64,000 bases of DNA from Bacteroides sp. (GTDB lineage: Bacteria > Bacteroidota > Bacteroidia > Bacteroidales > Bacteroidaceae): positions 25,397-89,396 of the forward strand of contig NZ_JAICZW010000042.1 in assembly GCF_029057325.1 (NCBI RefSeq). The letters run 5' to 3'. The position numbers and the translations under genes were made by a program. Below are positions 35,568 through 45,335 of the stretch, piece by piece. Numbering within the stretch: the first letter of the stretch is position 1; each line of letters starts with the position of its first letter. Below the pieces are notes generated by a model that saw only the letters and a list, made by a program, of their open reading frames with translations, was not told the origin of the DNA and ran no database searches.

Positions 35568-36077
35568 ATGACTCCAATCGTTAGCATTATCATGGGCAGC
35601 ACCTCCGACCTTCCTGTTATGGAGAAGGCGGCTCAGTTGCTCAATGACTTACATGTACCGTTCGAAATGAACGCCCTATCCGCTCACCGCACCCCGGAAG
35701 CAGTGGAAGAGTTTGCCACGAATGCCCGCCAACGCGGCATCAAAGTGATTATCGCCGCTGCCGGCATGGCTGCTGCCCTACCCGGCGTCATTGCAGCCAA
35801 TACCACTCTGCCGGTCATCGGTGTACCCATCAAAGGTTCCGTGCTCGACGGCGTAGATGCCCTCTACTCCATCATACAGATGCCTCCCGGCATACCCGTA
35901 GCGACAGTTGCCATCAACGGTGCCATGAACGCCGCCATCCTCGCCGTACAAATGCTCGCCCTAAGCGATGCCTCACTGGCCGAGACATTCGCCGCTTACA
36001 AAGAGGAACTGAAGAAAAAAATCGTCAAGGCCAACGAGGACTTGAAAGAGGTGAAGTACGAATACAAAACCAATTAA
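35568..36077 (+). CDS. purE: N5-carboxyaminoimidazole ribonucleotide mutase
   Basis: 169 residues. Purine biosynthesis: rearranges N5-CAIR to CAIR. Signature SIIMGSTSDLPVM at the start, NALSAHRTPEAVEEF, and AAGMAAALPGVIAANTTLPVIGVP. Class I PurE by length and sequence. The ATG at 35568 fits the family start; an upstream extension of the frame is only repeat sequence. IspG follows after 6 bp. Confidence 0.97.
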   Translation: MTPIVSIIMGSTSDLPVMEKAAQLLNDLHVPFEMNALSAHRTPEAVEEFATNARQRGIKVIIAAAGMAAALPGVIAANTTLPVIGVPIKGSVLDGVDALYSIIQMPPGIPVATVAINGAMNAAILAVQMLALSDASLAETFAAYKEELKKKIVKANEDLKEVKYEYKTN

Positions 36078-36083
36078 AAAAAG

Positions 36084-37949
36084 GTGGATTTATTCAACTA
36101 TTCCCGACGGGAAACAATCGAAGTAAACATTGGGGCCACTCCGATGGGAGGCTCCAATCCTATCCGCATACAAAGTATGACGAACACCGCCACGCAAGAC
36201 ACGAAAGCCTGCGTGGCACAGGCTAAACGCATCGTCGATGCCGGAGGAGAGTATGTACGACTCACGGCGCAAGGTGTCAAAGAAGCGGAGAACCTGAAGA
36301 ATATCAATGCGGCACTGCGGCAAGACGGCTACATGGTGCCGCTCGTAGCCGACATTCACTTCAATCCCAAGGTAGCGGATGTCGCGGCACAATATGTAGA
36401 GAAAGTACGCATCAACCCGGGCAACTATGTGGACTCGGCACGCACCTTCAAGCATCTGGAATATACCGACGAGGAGTATGCCCAGGAACTCCGGAAGATA
36501 CACGACCGCTTCGTCCCCTTCCTCCACATCTGCAAGGAGAACCATACCGCCATCCGCATCGGCGTGAACCACGGTTCCCTATCCGACCGCATCATGTCGC
36601 GCTACGGCGACACGCCGGAAGGCATGGTGGAATCGTGCATGGAGTTTCTGCGCATCTGCGTGCAAGAGCACTTCACAGACGTGGTCATCTCCATCAAGGC
36701 ATCCAACACTGTGGTCATGGTGAAGACGGTACGCCTGCTGGCAACCATCATGGAGCAGGAAGGCATGAAGTTCCCGCTGCACCTTGGCGTAACGGAAGCC
36801 GGAGACGGAGAAGATGGCCGCATCAAGTCGGCCCTGGGCATCGGTGCCCTGCTGGCGGACGGACTGGGCGACACCATCCGGGTCTCCCTGAGTGAAGCGC
36901 CGGAAGCGGAAATCCCCGTAGCCCGCAAACTGGTGGACTACATCGTGCAGCGCCACAATCATCCCTACCTCCCCGGAGCCGACGTGCCGGAATTCAATTA
37001 CCTCTCCCCTACCCGCCGCGAGACAACCGCCGTGCATAACATAGGCGGTGACCATCTGCCCTTAGTAGTCGCCGCACGTCTGAACGGAACGATGGACTTC
37101 CGCCCGCCATTCATGCCGGACTACGTTTATACAGGACGTATCCTCCCCGAAGCACTGCCGGAGGGCATGCAGGGCATCGTGGATGCCGATGTCTGGATGC
37201 AGCATAGTGCCGAAGGCGCAGAGCTAAGCAGCATCTGGCCCGCCTTCAAAGGAGACCAGCTACCTTTCCTCAGCAGCTGCGGTGCCTCCTTGAAGTTCCT
37301 CTTCATCACCTACATGGGATTGAACGACGAGGCCATCGCCTGCCTGAAGTATCATCCGGAGGTCGTATTGGTATCGCAAAGCAACCACCCCAACCGTTTG
37401 GGAGAACAACGCGCCTTGGCACACCAACTGATGAAGGAAGGCCTGAAGAATCCGATAGTCTTCTTCGAGCACTATGCCGAGAGCGAACTGGAGAATCTGC
37501 AAATCAAAGCCGCCGCCGATATGGGAGCCCTCATCTTTGACGGCTTGTGCGACGGTATCTTCCTCTTCAACCAAGGAGAAGCGATCAACGGGCAAGCAGT
37601 GGATACCACCGCATTCGGCATTCTGCAAGCCGGACGCGTACGCACCAGCAAGACAGAATACATCTCCTGCCCCGGCTGTGGAAGAACACTCTACAACTTA
37701 GAGAGCACCATCGCCCGCATCAAGGCAGCCACCTCCCACCTGAAAGGCCTCAAGATAGGCATCATGGGATGCATCGTCAACGGCCCCGGAGAGATGGCGG
37801 ATGCCGACTACGGCTACGTAGGTGCCGGACGTGGCAAAATCAGCCTCTACAAGAAAAAGGAGTGCATCGAAAAGAACATTCCCGAAGAAGAAGCCGTGGA
37901 GAAACTGATAGAACTGATAAAAAACAACGGAGACTACAACCGAGAGTGA
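36084..37949 (+). CDS. ispG: 4-hydroxy-3-methylbut-2-en-1-yl diphosphate synthase (long form)
   Basis: 621 residues. Penultimate step of the MEP isoprenoid pathway: reductive conversion of MEcPP to HMBPP. The N-terminal TIM barrel (IGATPMGGSNPIRIQSMTNTATQDT, ADIHFNPKVA, RINPGNY) is followed by a large inserted domain, as in plants and Bacteroidetes, and by the C-terminal iron-sulfur domain with SCPGCGRT and MGCIVNGPGEMADADYG. The start is a GTG six bases after the purE stop, giving the expected N-terminus MDLFNYSRRET. The nearest AAGG touches the start codon, so initiation probably depends on coupling with purE. Confidence 0.95.
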   Translation: MDLFNYSRRETIEVNIGATPMGGSNPIRIQSMTNTATQDTKACVAQAKRIVDAGGEYVRLTAQGVKEAENLKNINAALRQDGYMVPLVADIHFNPKVADVAAQYVEKVRINPGNYVDSARTFKHLEYTDEEYAQELRKIHDRFVPFLHICKENHTAIRIGVNHGSLSDRIMSRYGDTPEGMVESCMEFLRICVQEHFTDVVISIKASNTVVMVKTVRLLATIMEQEGMKFPLHLGVTEAGDGEDGRIKSALGIGALLADGLGDTIRVSLSEAPEAEIPVARKLVDYIVQRHNHPYLPGADVPEFNYLSPTRRETTAVHNIGGDHLPLVVAARLNGTMDFRPPFMPDYVYTGRILPEALPEGMQGIVDADVWMQHSAEGAELSSIWPAFKGDQLPFLSSCGASLKFLFITYMGLNDEAIACLKYHPEVVLVSQSNHPNRLGEQRALAHQLMKEGLKNPIVFFEHYAESELENLQIKAAADMGALIFDGLCDGIFLFNQGEAINGQAVDTTAFGILQAGRVRTSKTEYISCPGCGRTLYNLESTIARIKAATSHLKGLKIGIMGCIVNGPGEMADADYGYVGAGRGKISLYKKKECIEKNIPEEEAVEKLIELIKNNGDYNRE

Positions 37950-37965
37950 GTTGACGAGTTAACGA

Positions 37966-38014
37966 GTTGACAAGTTTACAAGACTTCTCCTTGTAGCCTT
38001 GTAAACTCGTCAAC
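37966..38014. terminator. Hairpin after ispG, within short repeats
   Basis: A near-perfect 17-bp stem (37966-37982 and 37998-38014) formed by GTTGACAAGTTTACAAG and its complement with one mismatch. It sits in a run of GAGTTGAC/GAGTTAAC repeats starting at 37948. No clear T-tract follows, so termination is only probable. Confidence 0.55.
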
Positions 38015-38051
38015 TTATAAATTCACTAACAAACTTCTAAAAACCTTATTT

Positions 38052-38966
38052 ATGGACTATCAGAAGATATTGGAAGACATCTATCAGGAGATACAGCCAT
38101 ACGCCTCTGTCGGCAAACAGGCTGATTATATTCCGGCACTCGCCCGGGTCAACCCGGACCAGTTCGGCATGTGCATTCACACCATCCAAGGCGAAACATT
38201 CATGCATGGGAAGGCTGCCACCGGCTTCTCCATACAAAGTATCTCGAAAGTATTCTCACTGGCTATGTGTCTGAGCCTTGAAGGAGACCAGCTGTGGGAG
38301 AGAGTGGGCAAAGAGCCTTCGGGCACCGCCTTCAACTCACTGATACAATTGGAAGTGGAAAAAGGCATTCCCCGAAACCCGTTCATCAATGCCGGAGCCA
38401 TCGTGATGACCGACATCCTGCTGAACCGCCTGAAACATCCCGAAGAGGAGTATCTCCGTTTTGTCCGCTCCATCAGCGGCAACAGCCGGATAGACTATAA
38501 CGAGGAGGTGGCACAATCCGAACGTGGGAACGGCTACCTGAACGCAGCCATCGCCAACCTGCTGAAGTATCACCACAACATTGACAATGACATCGAACGT
38601 GTGCTTCGTTTCTATTTCCTGCAATGCTCTATAGAGATGAGTTGCTACGACCTGTCGCGTGCCTTCCTGCCTTTTGCCAACCACAAGCAGGAGTTCGCCT
38701 TCGAAGGCATCACACTGACATCATCGCAGGTGAAAAGAATCAATGCCATCATGCAGACCTGCGGCTTCTATGACGAAGCGGGTGAGTTCTCTTATCTGGT
38801 AGGCCTTCCGGGAAAAAGTGGAGTGGGAGGCGGCATAGCGGCCATCTATCCACTGCGCTACTCTGTAGCCGTATGGAGTCCACGGTTGAACCGAAAAGGA
38901 AATTCCGTAATGGGTATCAAGGCGTTGGAACTGCTGACCACACAGACGCAAGAGTCTATTTTCTGA
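38052..38966 (+). CDS. glsA: Glutaminase
   Basis: 304 residues, beta-lactamase-like glutaminase family. Deamidates glutamine to glutamate in the cytosol; E. coli homologues support acid resistance. The Ser-Lys dyad is in FSIQSISKVFSLA; NPFINAGAIV, DYNEEVAQSERG and LPGKSGVGGGIAA are further family motifs. Length is normal (about 305-310). It stands alone between the ispG hairpin and a terminator. Confidence 0.95.
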   Translation: MDYQKILEDIYQEIQPYASVGKQADYIPALARVNPDQFGMCIHTIQGETFMHGKAATGFSIQSISKVFSLAMCLSLEGDQLWERVGKEPSGTAFNSLIQLEVEKGIPRNPFINAGAIVMTDILLNRLKHPEEEYLRFVRSISGNSRIDYNEEVAQSERGNGYLNAAIANLLKYHHNIDNDIERVLRFYFLQCSIEMSCYDLSRAFLPFANHKQEFAFEGITLTSSQVKRINAIMQTCGFYDEAGEFSYLVGLPGKSGVGGGIAAIYPLRYSVAVWSPRLNRKGNSVMGIKALELLTTQTQESIF

Positions 38967-39089
38967 AACAAAAGAATAGCAGAAATACTTCTTTCCCTTT
39001 CAAGCCGAATAAGAGAAAAGGTGTGTTGAGATGGAAAGAGGCAAACATAATGATTGAATAAGGTACAAATTCTAAGAACCTGAAAAAGC

Positions 39090-39118
39090 AGGAGGTGCGT
39101 TAAAACGCACCTCCTTTC
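39090..39118. terminator. Terminator between glsA and the SusD gene
   Basis: 12-bp stem AGGAGGTGCGTT with its complement and a 2-nt loop, followed by TTTCAAAT; placed between convergent genes. Confidence 0.75.
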
Positions 39119-39151
39119 AAATACAATTAAACCTGAACTTATTCCACTTGA

Positions 39152-40921
39152 TTAATAACCCGGATTCTGGTCATCGGCAAGAAGCGGGTTGTAGTCAATG
39201 GCACTCTGCGGGATAGGCATCAGCATCAGACGCTGGTTCCAAACAAGGTTGATGAGCAGGTCACCGGCAGGATTATAGCAAGGACCGTTCATGTATTGTT
39301 CGCAGTAGGTCTCACCGTAACGGCGTACATCCTGGAAACGCTGTCCCTCACCCGCCAACTCAATGCGACGTTCGTTACGCACAAAGTCAAGAGCTGCTTC
39401 TTTGGAGAGCGAAGCAGGCACATCGGGCATACCGCAGCGGTCGCGCAAGTCGTTGAGGGCTGCCTGCACGGAGCTATCCCAACCGGTTGTCTGGATATGT
39501 GCCTCCGCATAGGTCAACAACACCTCGGCATAGCGGATGACGGGATAGTCACACGAAGAAGCCCAAGTGTCGTATGCTTCGAGTGCCACCATTTTACGGA
39601 AGGCATAGCCCGACCACGATTCGTTACCATTCTTGTTGAAATTATCCGGATTGAACATGAAATAGTAGGTTCCTTTACCTGCCAGTTCGTGCCAGCCCTT
39701 GAAGGGGAACATCAACGACGCATAGAGACGGCTGTCGCGATTGCGGAACTCGTTCATATAGGCATACTGCATCAGGTCGGTCTGTTGCACCTGTTGCTGA
39801 TAAGCATTCTGGTCGTTGCTGTTGGCAGAGAAGTCGCTCCACATCGCCTCAAAGTTTGCCGCACGGGTTTCAGGAGCAATGTCATTGCGCTTGGTTTTTC
39901 CATCTACATCCCAATAGGCATCCACCAGGTTCTGCATCGGTTCGAAAGAGATATAACCTTCATAAGCAGACATCGACATGGGAATCATATAAGTATAGCG
40001 CATCCAGTCGTAGTTGTTCTTGTCGGCTGCATATTCACGTGTCACCACATACTCGGGATTCTTCGGGTTGGCGTTTTCGTCAAACCAGAGAGCTTCGTAA
40101 CTGAACATGCCTCGGATGAACTTGTCACGATCAATGCCTTTGGCTTCATAGTCGATGTAAGCGTCCATTTCGTCAGTTTCCTGCTGTTGGGCAGCACTTA
40201 AGGCACCATTCAGACGGAACAAGGCATGGTTGCTCTTAGTGATGATTTCGTTGGCCGAAGCCTCCGCCTCGGCATAGTTGCCAAAATAAAGGGCAGCACG
40301 CGCACGCAATGCCAAAGCGCCCCAGCGGGTGATGCGGCCGCTTTCATACAAGTAACCGCCCTTGTAGCTTTCGGGCAGAATATTGGCAACTTCCGCCAAC
40401 TCCCTGAGGACGAAGGATTGCACCTCTTCTACGGAATTGCGCGGAACATTGGGTGCATCGTATGCCAATACATCGGTCACAATAGCCACCTTACCAAACT
40501 GGTTGGTAAGCCCCAAATAACTATAAGCACGGAAGAAACGGGCTTCTGCCTTCATGCGTTCCTTCAGGTTTTCGTCCATCACACAAGTTTCCACGTTGGC
40601 GAGGAAGTTATTAACCATACGGATGGTGCCGAAGTAATAGTTTCCATAGCTTTCGGAGGCACTGATACCATTCTGTTGCAGCATCTCCATATTGCCTTCC
40701 CATGGTTTGTGGCTATGGGAGTTGTCGGTACAACATTCATCGTAAAGTTTGGCACCGTCAAGCTCGGCATAGCAGCTGTTCAGCGCATACCAAGCATCCT
40801 TTTCAGTTTTCCAGAAGTTTTCGGCAGCCATTTCGGATGGCGGCACTACATCAAGGTCGCAAGCGGTGAAAGAACCCGCCATGCAGAGACCTAAAGCGAT
40901 GATTTTTATGTTATTTTTCAT
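39152..40921 (-). CDS. SusD/RagB-family glycan-binding lipoprotein
   Basis: 589 residues. Surface lipoprotein (lipobox SFTAC, Cys20) that binds glycan and lids the partner SusC pore. The N-terminal CDLDVVPPSEMAAENFWKTEKDA is characteristic, as are AEARFFRAYSYLGL and the C-terminal VRNERRIELAGEGQRFQDVRRYG. It is the last gene of the operon GH110-FecR-SusC-SusD; the gap to SusC is 19 bp. The ligand is probably an alpha-galactosylated host glycan, judged from the GH110 gene. Confidence 0.94.
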   Translation of the reverse strand: MKNNIKIIALGLCMAGSFTACDLDVVPPSEMAAENFWKTEKDAWYALNSCYAELDGAKLYDECCTDNSHSHKPWEGNMEMLQQNGISASESYGNYYFGTIRMVNNFLANVETCVMDENLKERMKAEARFFRAYSYLGLTNQFGKVAIVTDVLAYDAPNVPRNSVEEVQSFVLRELAEVANILPESYKGGYLYESGRITRWGALALRARAALYFGNYAEAEASANEIITKSNHALFRLNGALSAAQQQETDEMDAYIDYEAKGIDRDKFIRGMFSYEALWFDENANPKNPEYVVTREYAADKNNYDWMRYTYMIPMSMSAYEGYISFEPMQNLVDAYWDVDGKTKRNDIAPETRAANFEAMWSDFSANSNDQNAYQQQVQQTDLMQYAYMNEFRNRDSRLYASLMFPFKGWHELAGKGTYYFMFNPDNFNKNGNESWSGYAFRKMVALEAYDTWASSCDYPVIRYAEVLLTYAEAHIQTTGWDSSVQAALNDLRDRCGMPDVPASLSKEAALDFVRNERRIELAGEGQRFQDVRRYGETYCEQYMNGPCYNPAGDLLINLVWNQRLMLMPIPQSAIDYNPLLADDQNPGY

Positions 40922-40940
40922 TGTTCTGAAATTTATAAGT

Positions 40941-43900
40941 TTAGAAAGAAACATTGACACCTAAAGCTACAGATTTAGTTCCGAGATTATAGATGACACC
41001 ACTGGCCGATTCGGGGTCGAAATCTTCCATACGGTCATCTGCACGGAAAGTGAAGAGGTTTTCACCAGTGACGAACACCTTCAGCGACTGCAATCCCCAA
41101 TTCTTCACCACCGTATCAGGTACTTTGTATCCCAACGAGAGGGTCTTGATGCGGAAGTAGTCGGCATCAAACAAGTGGCTGGAGTTGAAGTTACGATTGT
41201 ACGTGGTGTGCACGCTACTTGCCGAGTAGATACGAGGATAAACCGCATGTGGGTTGGGATTCTCTTCAGTCCAACGCTTCAAGTGGAACTTGCGCGGTTG
41301 GTCCATACCATGGAAGAAGGGATGTATGCCATAGACATCGAATGCAACGCTGGTACCGCTTACACCCTGTCCGAAGGCACTGAATTCAAAGTCCTTCCAG
41401 TTCAAGCTGAGGTTCAATCCATAAGTAAAATCAGGCACGTCTTTACCAATGATGGTACGGTCATCAGCCGTGATGGCACTACCCCATTCCACTCCCTCAC
41501 GCTGGGGAACGAACTTGATATCACCGGCATTGGGCTTCACCCCGCTCAGTGTATAATAGTGACCGGCATCAATTTCTTCCTGTGTGTAGAGTCCGTTGGC
41601 CTGATAGCCATAGAACGATCCTACGGGATGTCCCTCGCGCAAGATATACTTGATGATGTGACTTGCATCAACGGTCTTGTTGTTCGAATCACCCATCTCA
41701 ACCACTCGGTTGCGGTTAGTGGCGATGTTTCCGCCAACGGTATATTTCAACTTGCCGATATTGCCCTGATAAGTGGCCGCGAATTCAAAACCGGAATTCT
41801 TCACCTTACCAAAGTTTTGTGACGGCTCGGTGGTGATACCTGTTTCGGCAGGCACATTATAGCGCAGCAGGATGTCGCTTGTATTCTTAATATAATAGTC
41901 GGCTGTGATGTTCAACCTTCCATTGAAAAGGGTGGCGTCGATACCGAAGTCGGTAAGGGCCACTTTTTCCCAACCTAACGAAGCGTTGGCAGGTCTGGAC
42001 TCCACGATACCCATGACATCGGAATTATCAAAAGTATAATGGTAGTTCGACGAATAGTTCTGGAAGTAATCATAGTCGCCCACATTGTTGATGTTGCCGA
42101 GCGTACCGTACGAACCACGTATCTTGAGGTTGTCGAGCCAGTCGATATTCTTCATGAATGCCTCCTCGCTGATTCTCCAACCTGCGGAGAACGAAGGGAA
42201 CCACCCCCAACGGTTGTTCTTGTGGAAACGGGAAGAGGCATCGGTACGGAGGTTGAATTCAAAGAGGTAACGGTCCATCAGGCTGTAGTTGATACGGCCG
42301 AAATAGGAGAGCATCTTGTTTTCCGAAGAGGAACCGCCATTCTGATAGCCGGCACCTGCCGTGGAACCGCCACTGATGTCGGTCAAGCCATCGGAGGGGA
42401 AGTCCTGACGAGATGCGGTGAGTTGCTCGAATTTATAGTGTTCGTAAGAGGTACCCAGCAAGACGTTGATGGAGTGGATGTCCTTACTCCAATCGTAGCG
42501 TGCGGTAGTGGTATAGAGGATGGTAGAAGAACTCTGCCAGTTCATATTCATTTTGTTCACCGTATTGCCGGTACCGCCAATCTCCTCGTCCGAGAAGAAG
42601 TTGATGGCATTCTCCTGCAGGGCGGTATAGCTTTTGGACTTATATTCAGTGGTGCGGTAAGTACCTTGTGCGCTGAGGGTGAATCCCTTGAAAGGCTTCA
42701 AGTCCACGCCGAGGTCGTACAGGGTGTTTTCGCTCTTGGTCTTGCTCCAGTCGTTCTTGGAGAGGGCACGCAACGGGTTTTTGTTGATGAAATTACTTTC
42801 AGCCAGTTTACCGCCGTTCACGGTACCCCAGTTGCCGTTGGACTGACGTGCAACAAAGGTGGAAGGCACCATGGAGAATGCGCCCAAGTCAGGTGCGCCG
42901 CAATCGCGGTCGTTCAGGCGCTGGATGTATTTCACCCCTGCCTTCACGGTCAGCCATTTGGTGACATCGGCATTCAGGTTGAGGTTCAGGTTGTAGCGGT
43001 TCATGTCCTGACCGGGAATCATCTTGTCGCGATAGACGTAGCCCAAACCGGCATAGTAGCGAATCTTCTCCGAACCGCCACTCACGTTAAGCGAATGTTG
43101 GGTAGTAACCACGTTCTTGTCCAGTATCAGGTCATTCCAACTGGTATTTGGATAGAGGTCGGGCTTGGAACCGTCACGGAACCATCCTATCTCCTCTTCG
43201 CTATAGCCTTGGAAGCGTCCGGCGGCAGGATTGGTATTGTAGAGCGCCTCGTTGTAGAGTTCAGCATATTGAGCTGAATTTACATATTCAGGCTTATAGG
43301 TAGGATTGTCGAACGATACGTAGCCGCTGTAAGATACATTGGTACGCTCTTTCTTACCCTGCTTGGTCGTAACCAATACTACGCCGTAAGCGGCACGTGA
43401 GCCATAGATGGAGGCAGAAGCTGCGTCTTTCAGGAAAGAGATAGATTCGATGCTGTTGGGGTCAAGGTTAGAAAAAAATGAGGAAGTAGCAATGACTCCA
43501 TCGATGACATAAAGAGGGGCGGAAGTGCCCAGATTACCGCGACCACGGAAGTTAATCGTCGCGTCGGCACCGGGGCGAGAGATAATCGTCACACCGGGAA
43601 CGGCGCCTTGCACGGATGAAAGCACATCGGTCTGCACACGGTCTTTGATTTCATCGGTGCTGACCGACGCCACCGAACCGGTAAGGTTCACCTTCTTCTG
43701 TGTGCCATAACCTACGACCACCACTTCCGCAAGGGCTTGTGCATCCTCTTTGAGCGTGATGTTATACTGAGTGACACTGGCCTTCACCTCGATGACCTGG
43801 CCGGCATAACCGATGTAGCTCACCTCAAGTTGCGCCCCCACGGGAACGGTCAAGGTAAAGTTTCCATCGACGTCGGTGATGGTTCCGTTAGCGCTGTTTC

Positions 43901-44339
43901 CCTTTTCAAAAACAGAAGCACCAATCACAGTTTCGCCCAAATTATCTTTGATGGTTCCCTTCACCGTGACATGTTTGTTCTGCTGAGCAGCCTGAACTTT
44001 AGTCACGCGTATCGATTTCAAGATAATCTCGTTGCCTTTCACCTGGTAGCTGATACCACTACCTTCAAACATTTCCTTCAACACCTTTTCGATACTGCCT
44101 TCACAATTGAAGTTCTTTGAGCGGAGTCCCTCCAAATCATTGGTGTCATAGAAAAAAGTGTAATCACTACTCTGCTCAATCTGCCGGATAGCGTCCTCAT
44201 AACTGAGGGATTTTCCCTTGACAGCCACCGTTTCCTGGGCTGCCGATATCATACACACGGGAGAAAGGAGTAAGAGCATAAATGCCATGCGAAGATGGCG
44301 TGCCTTGAAATTGAGACAAAATTTACTCATGTTTCTCAT
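40941..44339 (-). CDS. SusC/RagA-family TonB-dependent transporter with STN signalling domain
   Basis: 1,132 residues. Signal peptide (1-34), STN domain (about 40-110, YTFFYDTNDLEG), carboxypeptidase-regulatory-like domain (122-200), TonB-box-like EVVVVGYGTQ (205-214), plug (about 215-325) and 22-strand barrel ending in ALGVNVSF. The STN domain is the part that contacts a FecR-type anti-sigma factor, which is encoded 27 bp upstream. Import of a ligand would thus signal to the ECF sigma factor at 47643. A second ATG three codons in is an equal start candidate. Confidence 0.95.
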   Translation of the reverse strand: MRNMSKFCLNFKARHLRMAFMLLLLSPVCMISAAQETVAVKGKSLSYEDAIRQIEQSSDYTFFYDTNDLEGLRSKNFNCEGSIEKVLKEMFEGSGISYQVKGNEIILKSIRVTKVQAAQQNKHVTVKGTIKDNLGETVIGASVFEKGNSANGTITDVDGNFTLTVPVGAQLEVSYIGYAGQVIEVKASVTQYNITLKEDAQALAEVVVVGYGTQKKVNLTGSVASVSTDEIKDRVQTDVLSSVQGAVPGVTIISRPGADATINFRGRGNLGTSAPLYVIDGVIATSSFFSNLDPNSIESISFLKDAASASIYGSRAAYGVVLVTTKQGKKERTNVSYSGYVSFDNPTYKPEYVNSAQYAELYNEALYNTNPAAGRFQGYSEEEIGWFRDGSKPDLYPNTSWNDLILDKNVVTTQHSLNVSGGSEKIRYYAGLGYVYRDKMIPGQDMNRYNLNLNLNADVTKWLTVKAGVKYIQRLNDRDCGAPDLGAFSMVPSTFVARQSNGNWGTVNGGKLAESNFINKNPLRALSKNDWSKTKSENTLYDLGVDLKPFKGFTLSAQGTYRTTEYKSKSYTALQENAINFFSDEEIGGTGNTVNKMNMNWQSSSTILYTTTARYDWSKDIHSINVLLGTSYEHYKFEQLTASRQDFPSDGLTDISGGSTAGAGYQNGGSSSENKMLSYFGRINYSLMDRYLFEFNLRTDASSRFHKNNRWGWFPSFSAGWRISEEAFMKNIDWLDNLKIRGSYGTLGNINNVGDYDYFQNYSSNYHYTFDNSDVMGIVESRPANASLGWEKVALTDFGIDATLFNGRLNITADYYIKNTSDILLRYNVPAETGITTEPSQNFGKVKNSGFEFAATYQGNIGKLKYTVGGNIATNRNRVVEMGDSNNKTVDASHIIKYILREGHPVGSFYGYQANGLYTQEEIDAGHYYTLSGVKPNAGDIKFVPQREGVEWGSAITADDRTIIGKDVPDFTYGLNLSLNWKDFEFSAFGQGVSGTSVAFDVYGIHPFFHGMDQPRKFHLKRWTEENPNPHAVYPRIYSASSVHTTYNRNFNSSHLFDADYFRIKTLSLGYKVPDTVVKNWGLQSLKVFVTGENLFTFRADDRMEDFDPESASGVIYNLGTKSVALGVNVSF

Positions 44340-44366
44340 GCAATTAGTTATTAATTAAACCTTAGA

Positions 44367-45314
44367 TTATTTATATATAACATAGATGTTATCTCGTTTT
44401 TTATACCGCAGACTGGCGTTGTAGCAAATCTTGTCGAGCACCGACTCCAAGCTCTCGTCATAGCGGATATATCCGTTGAAACGATGATGACGGGACAGGT
44501 CACGGGCAGGCTTCACCTCCACATGATAGAGGTTGGAGATGCAGGCAACCAATTCGTCCAACGAACGGTCGGTAAAATGATAACGGCCATTGTCCCATTC
44601 AATCATCTCTACACTTTTCAGCTCGATTTTATCGGTCGAGGCACAATAGCTGATGCGCTGCCCCGGCTTCATCTCAATGCATTGTCCGCCTGACGAAGTT
44701 GTGAAATCCACCGCACCACGATAGAGGGTCACCTCACTTTCCTGAGCCTCGTCCCGGCTGATGACCTGGAATACCGTGCCCTTCACCTCGACAAATGACT
44801 CTCCGGTATATACTCTGAAAGGAACGCCCTCGCACTTCTTGACATCAAACACCGATTCTCCACTCAGCCAAACGCGGCGGTTCGTCAGATAGTTGGAAAA
44901 ATACCGGATGGTACTGCCCGCCTTCATCCAAACCACAGAACTGTCCGGCAAAACAAACGTTTCATTCTGCACGGCATAATAGGTACGTTCCACCTCAGCC
45001 ACAAGAGAGGGGGCAGGTTGTTTGCGGTCGGTAAGTCTCCATGTTCCCATCACCACCAACAGCAGAACAGAAGCCACGGCAAGGCTGCGCCACACGATGG
45101 CGAACATCCGGTGTCGCCGACGACCAACGGTCTGCCGACTGATGTGTTTCCAACACTTTTCTTCTGACTCATGGCTCATGACGCTCCGACCGATGAGGTC
45201 CCATTGGCGGCGCATCAACTGCTCTACGCGTTCCTCTTCAGCGAGCTTGCGTTGCTTTTCCCAAGAGGCGGACGTAGATTCGTTGTCTTGTCTGTTGTGG
45301 CTATCTATGTGCAT
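44367..45314 (-). CDS. FecR-family anti-sigma factor
   Basis: 315 residues. Cytosolic N-terminal region rich in charged residues, one membrane helix (LAVASVLLLVVMGTWRL, about 82-98) and a periplasmic FecR domain (VWMKAGSTIRYFSNY, RVWLSGESVFDVKKCEGVPFRVYT, VEVKGTVFQV) with the C-terminal DUF4974 part (SLDELVACISNLYHVEV). It should hold the ECF sigma factor until the STN domain of the SusC protein signals uptake. The gene follows GH110 by 21 bp. Confidence 0.93.
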   Translation of the reverse strand: MHIDSHNRQDNESTSASWEKQRKLAEEERVEQLMRRQWDLIGRSVMSHESEEKCWKHISRQTVGRRRHRMFAIVWRSLAVASVLLLVVMGTWRLTDRKQPAPSLVAEVERTYYAVQNETFVLPDSSVVWMKAGSTIRYFSNYLTNRRVWLSGESVFDVKKCEGVPFRVYTGESFVEVKGTVFQVISRDEAQESEVTLYRGAVDFTTSSGGQCIEMKPGQRISYCASTDKIELKSVEMIEWDNGRYHFTDRSLDELVACISNLYHVEVKPARDLSRHHRFNGYIRYDESLESVLDKICYNASLRYKKRDNIYVIYK

Positions 45315-45335
45315 AAAGAGATAGATATAAAAGGG

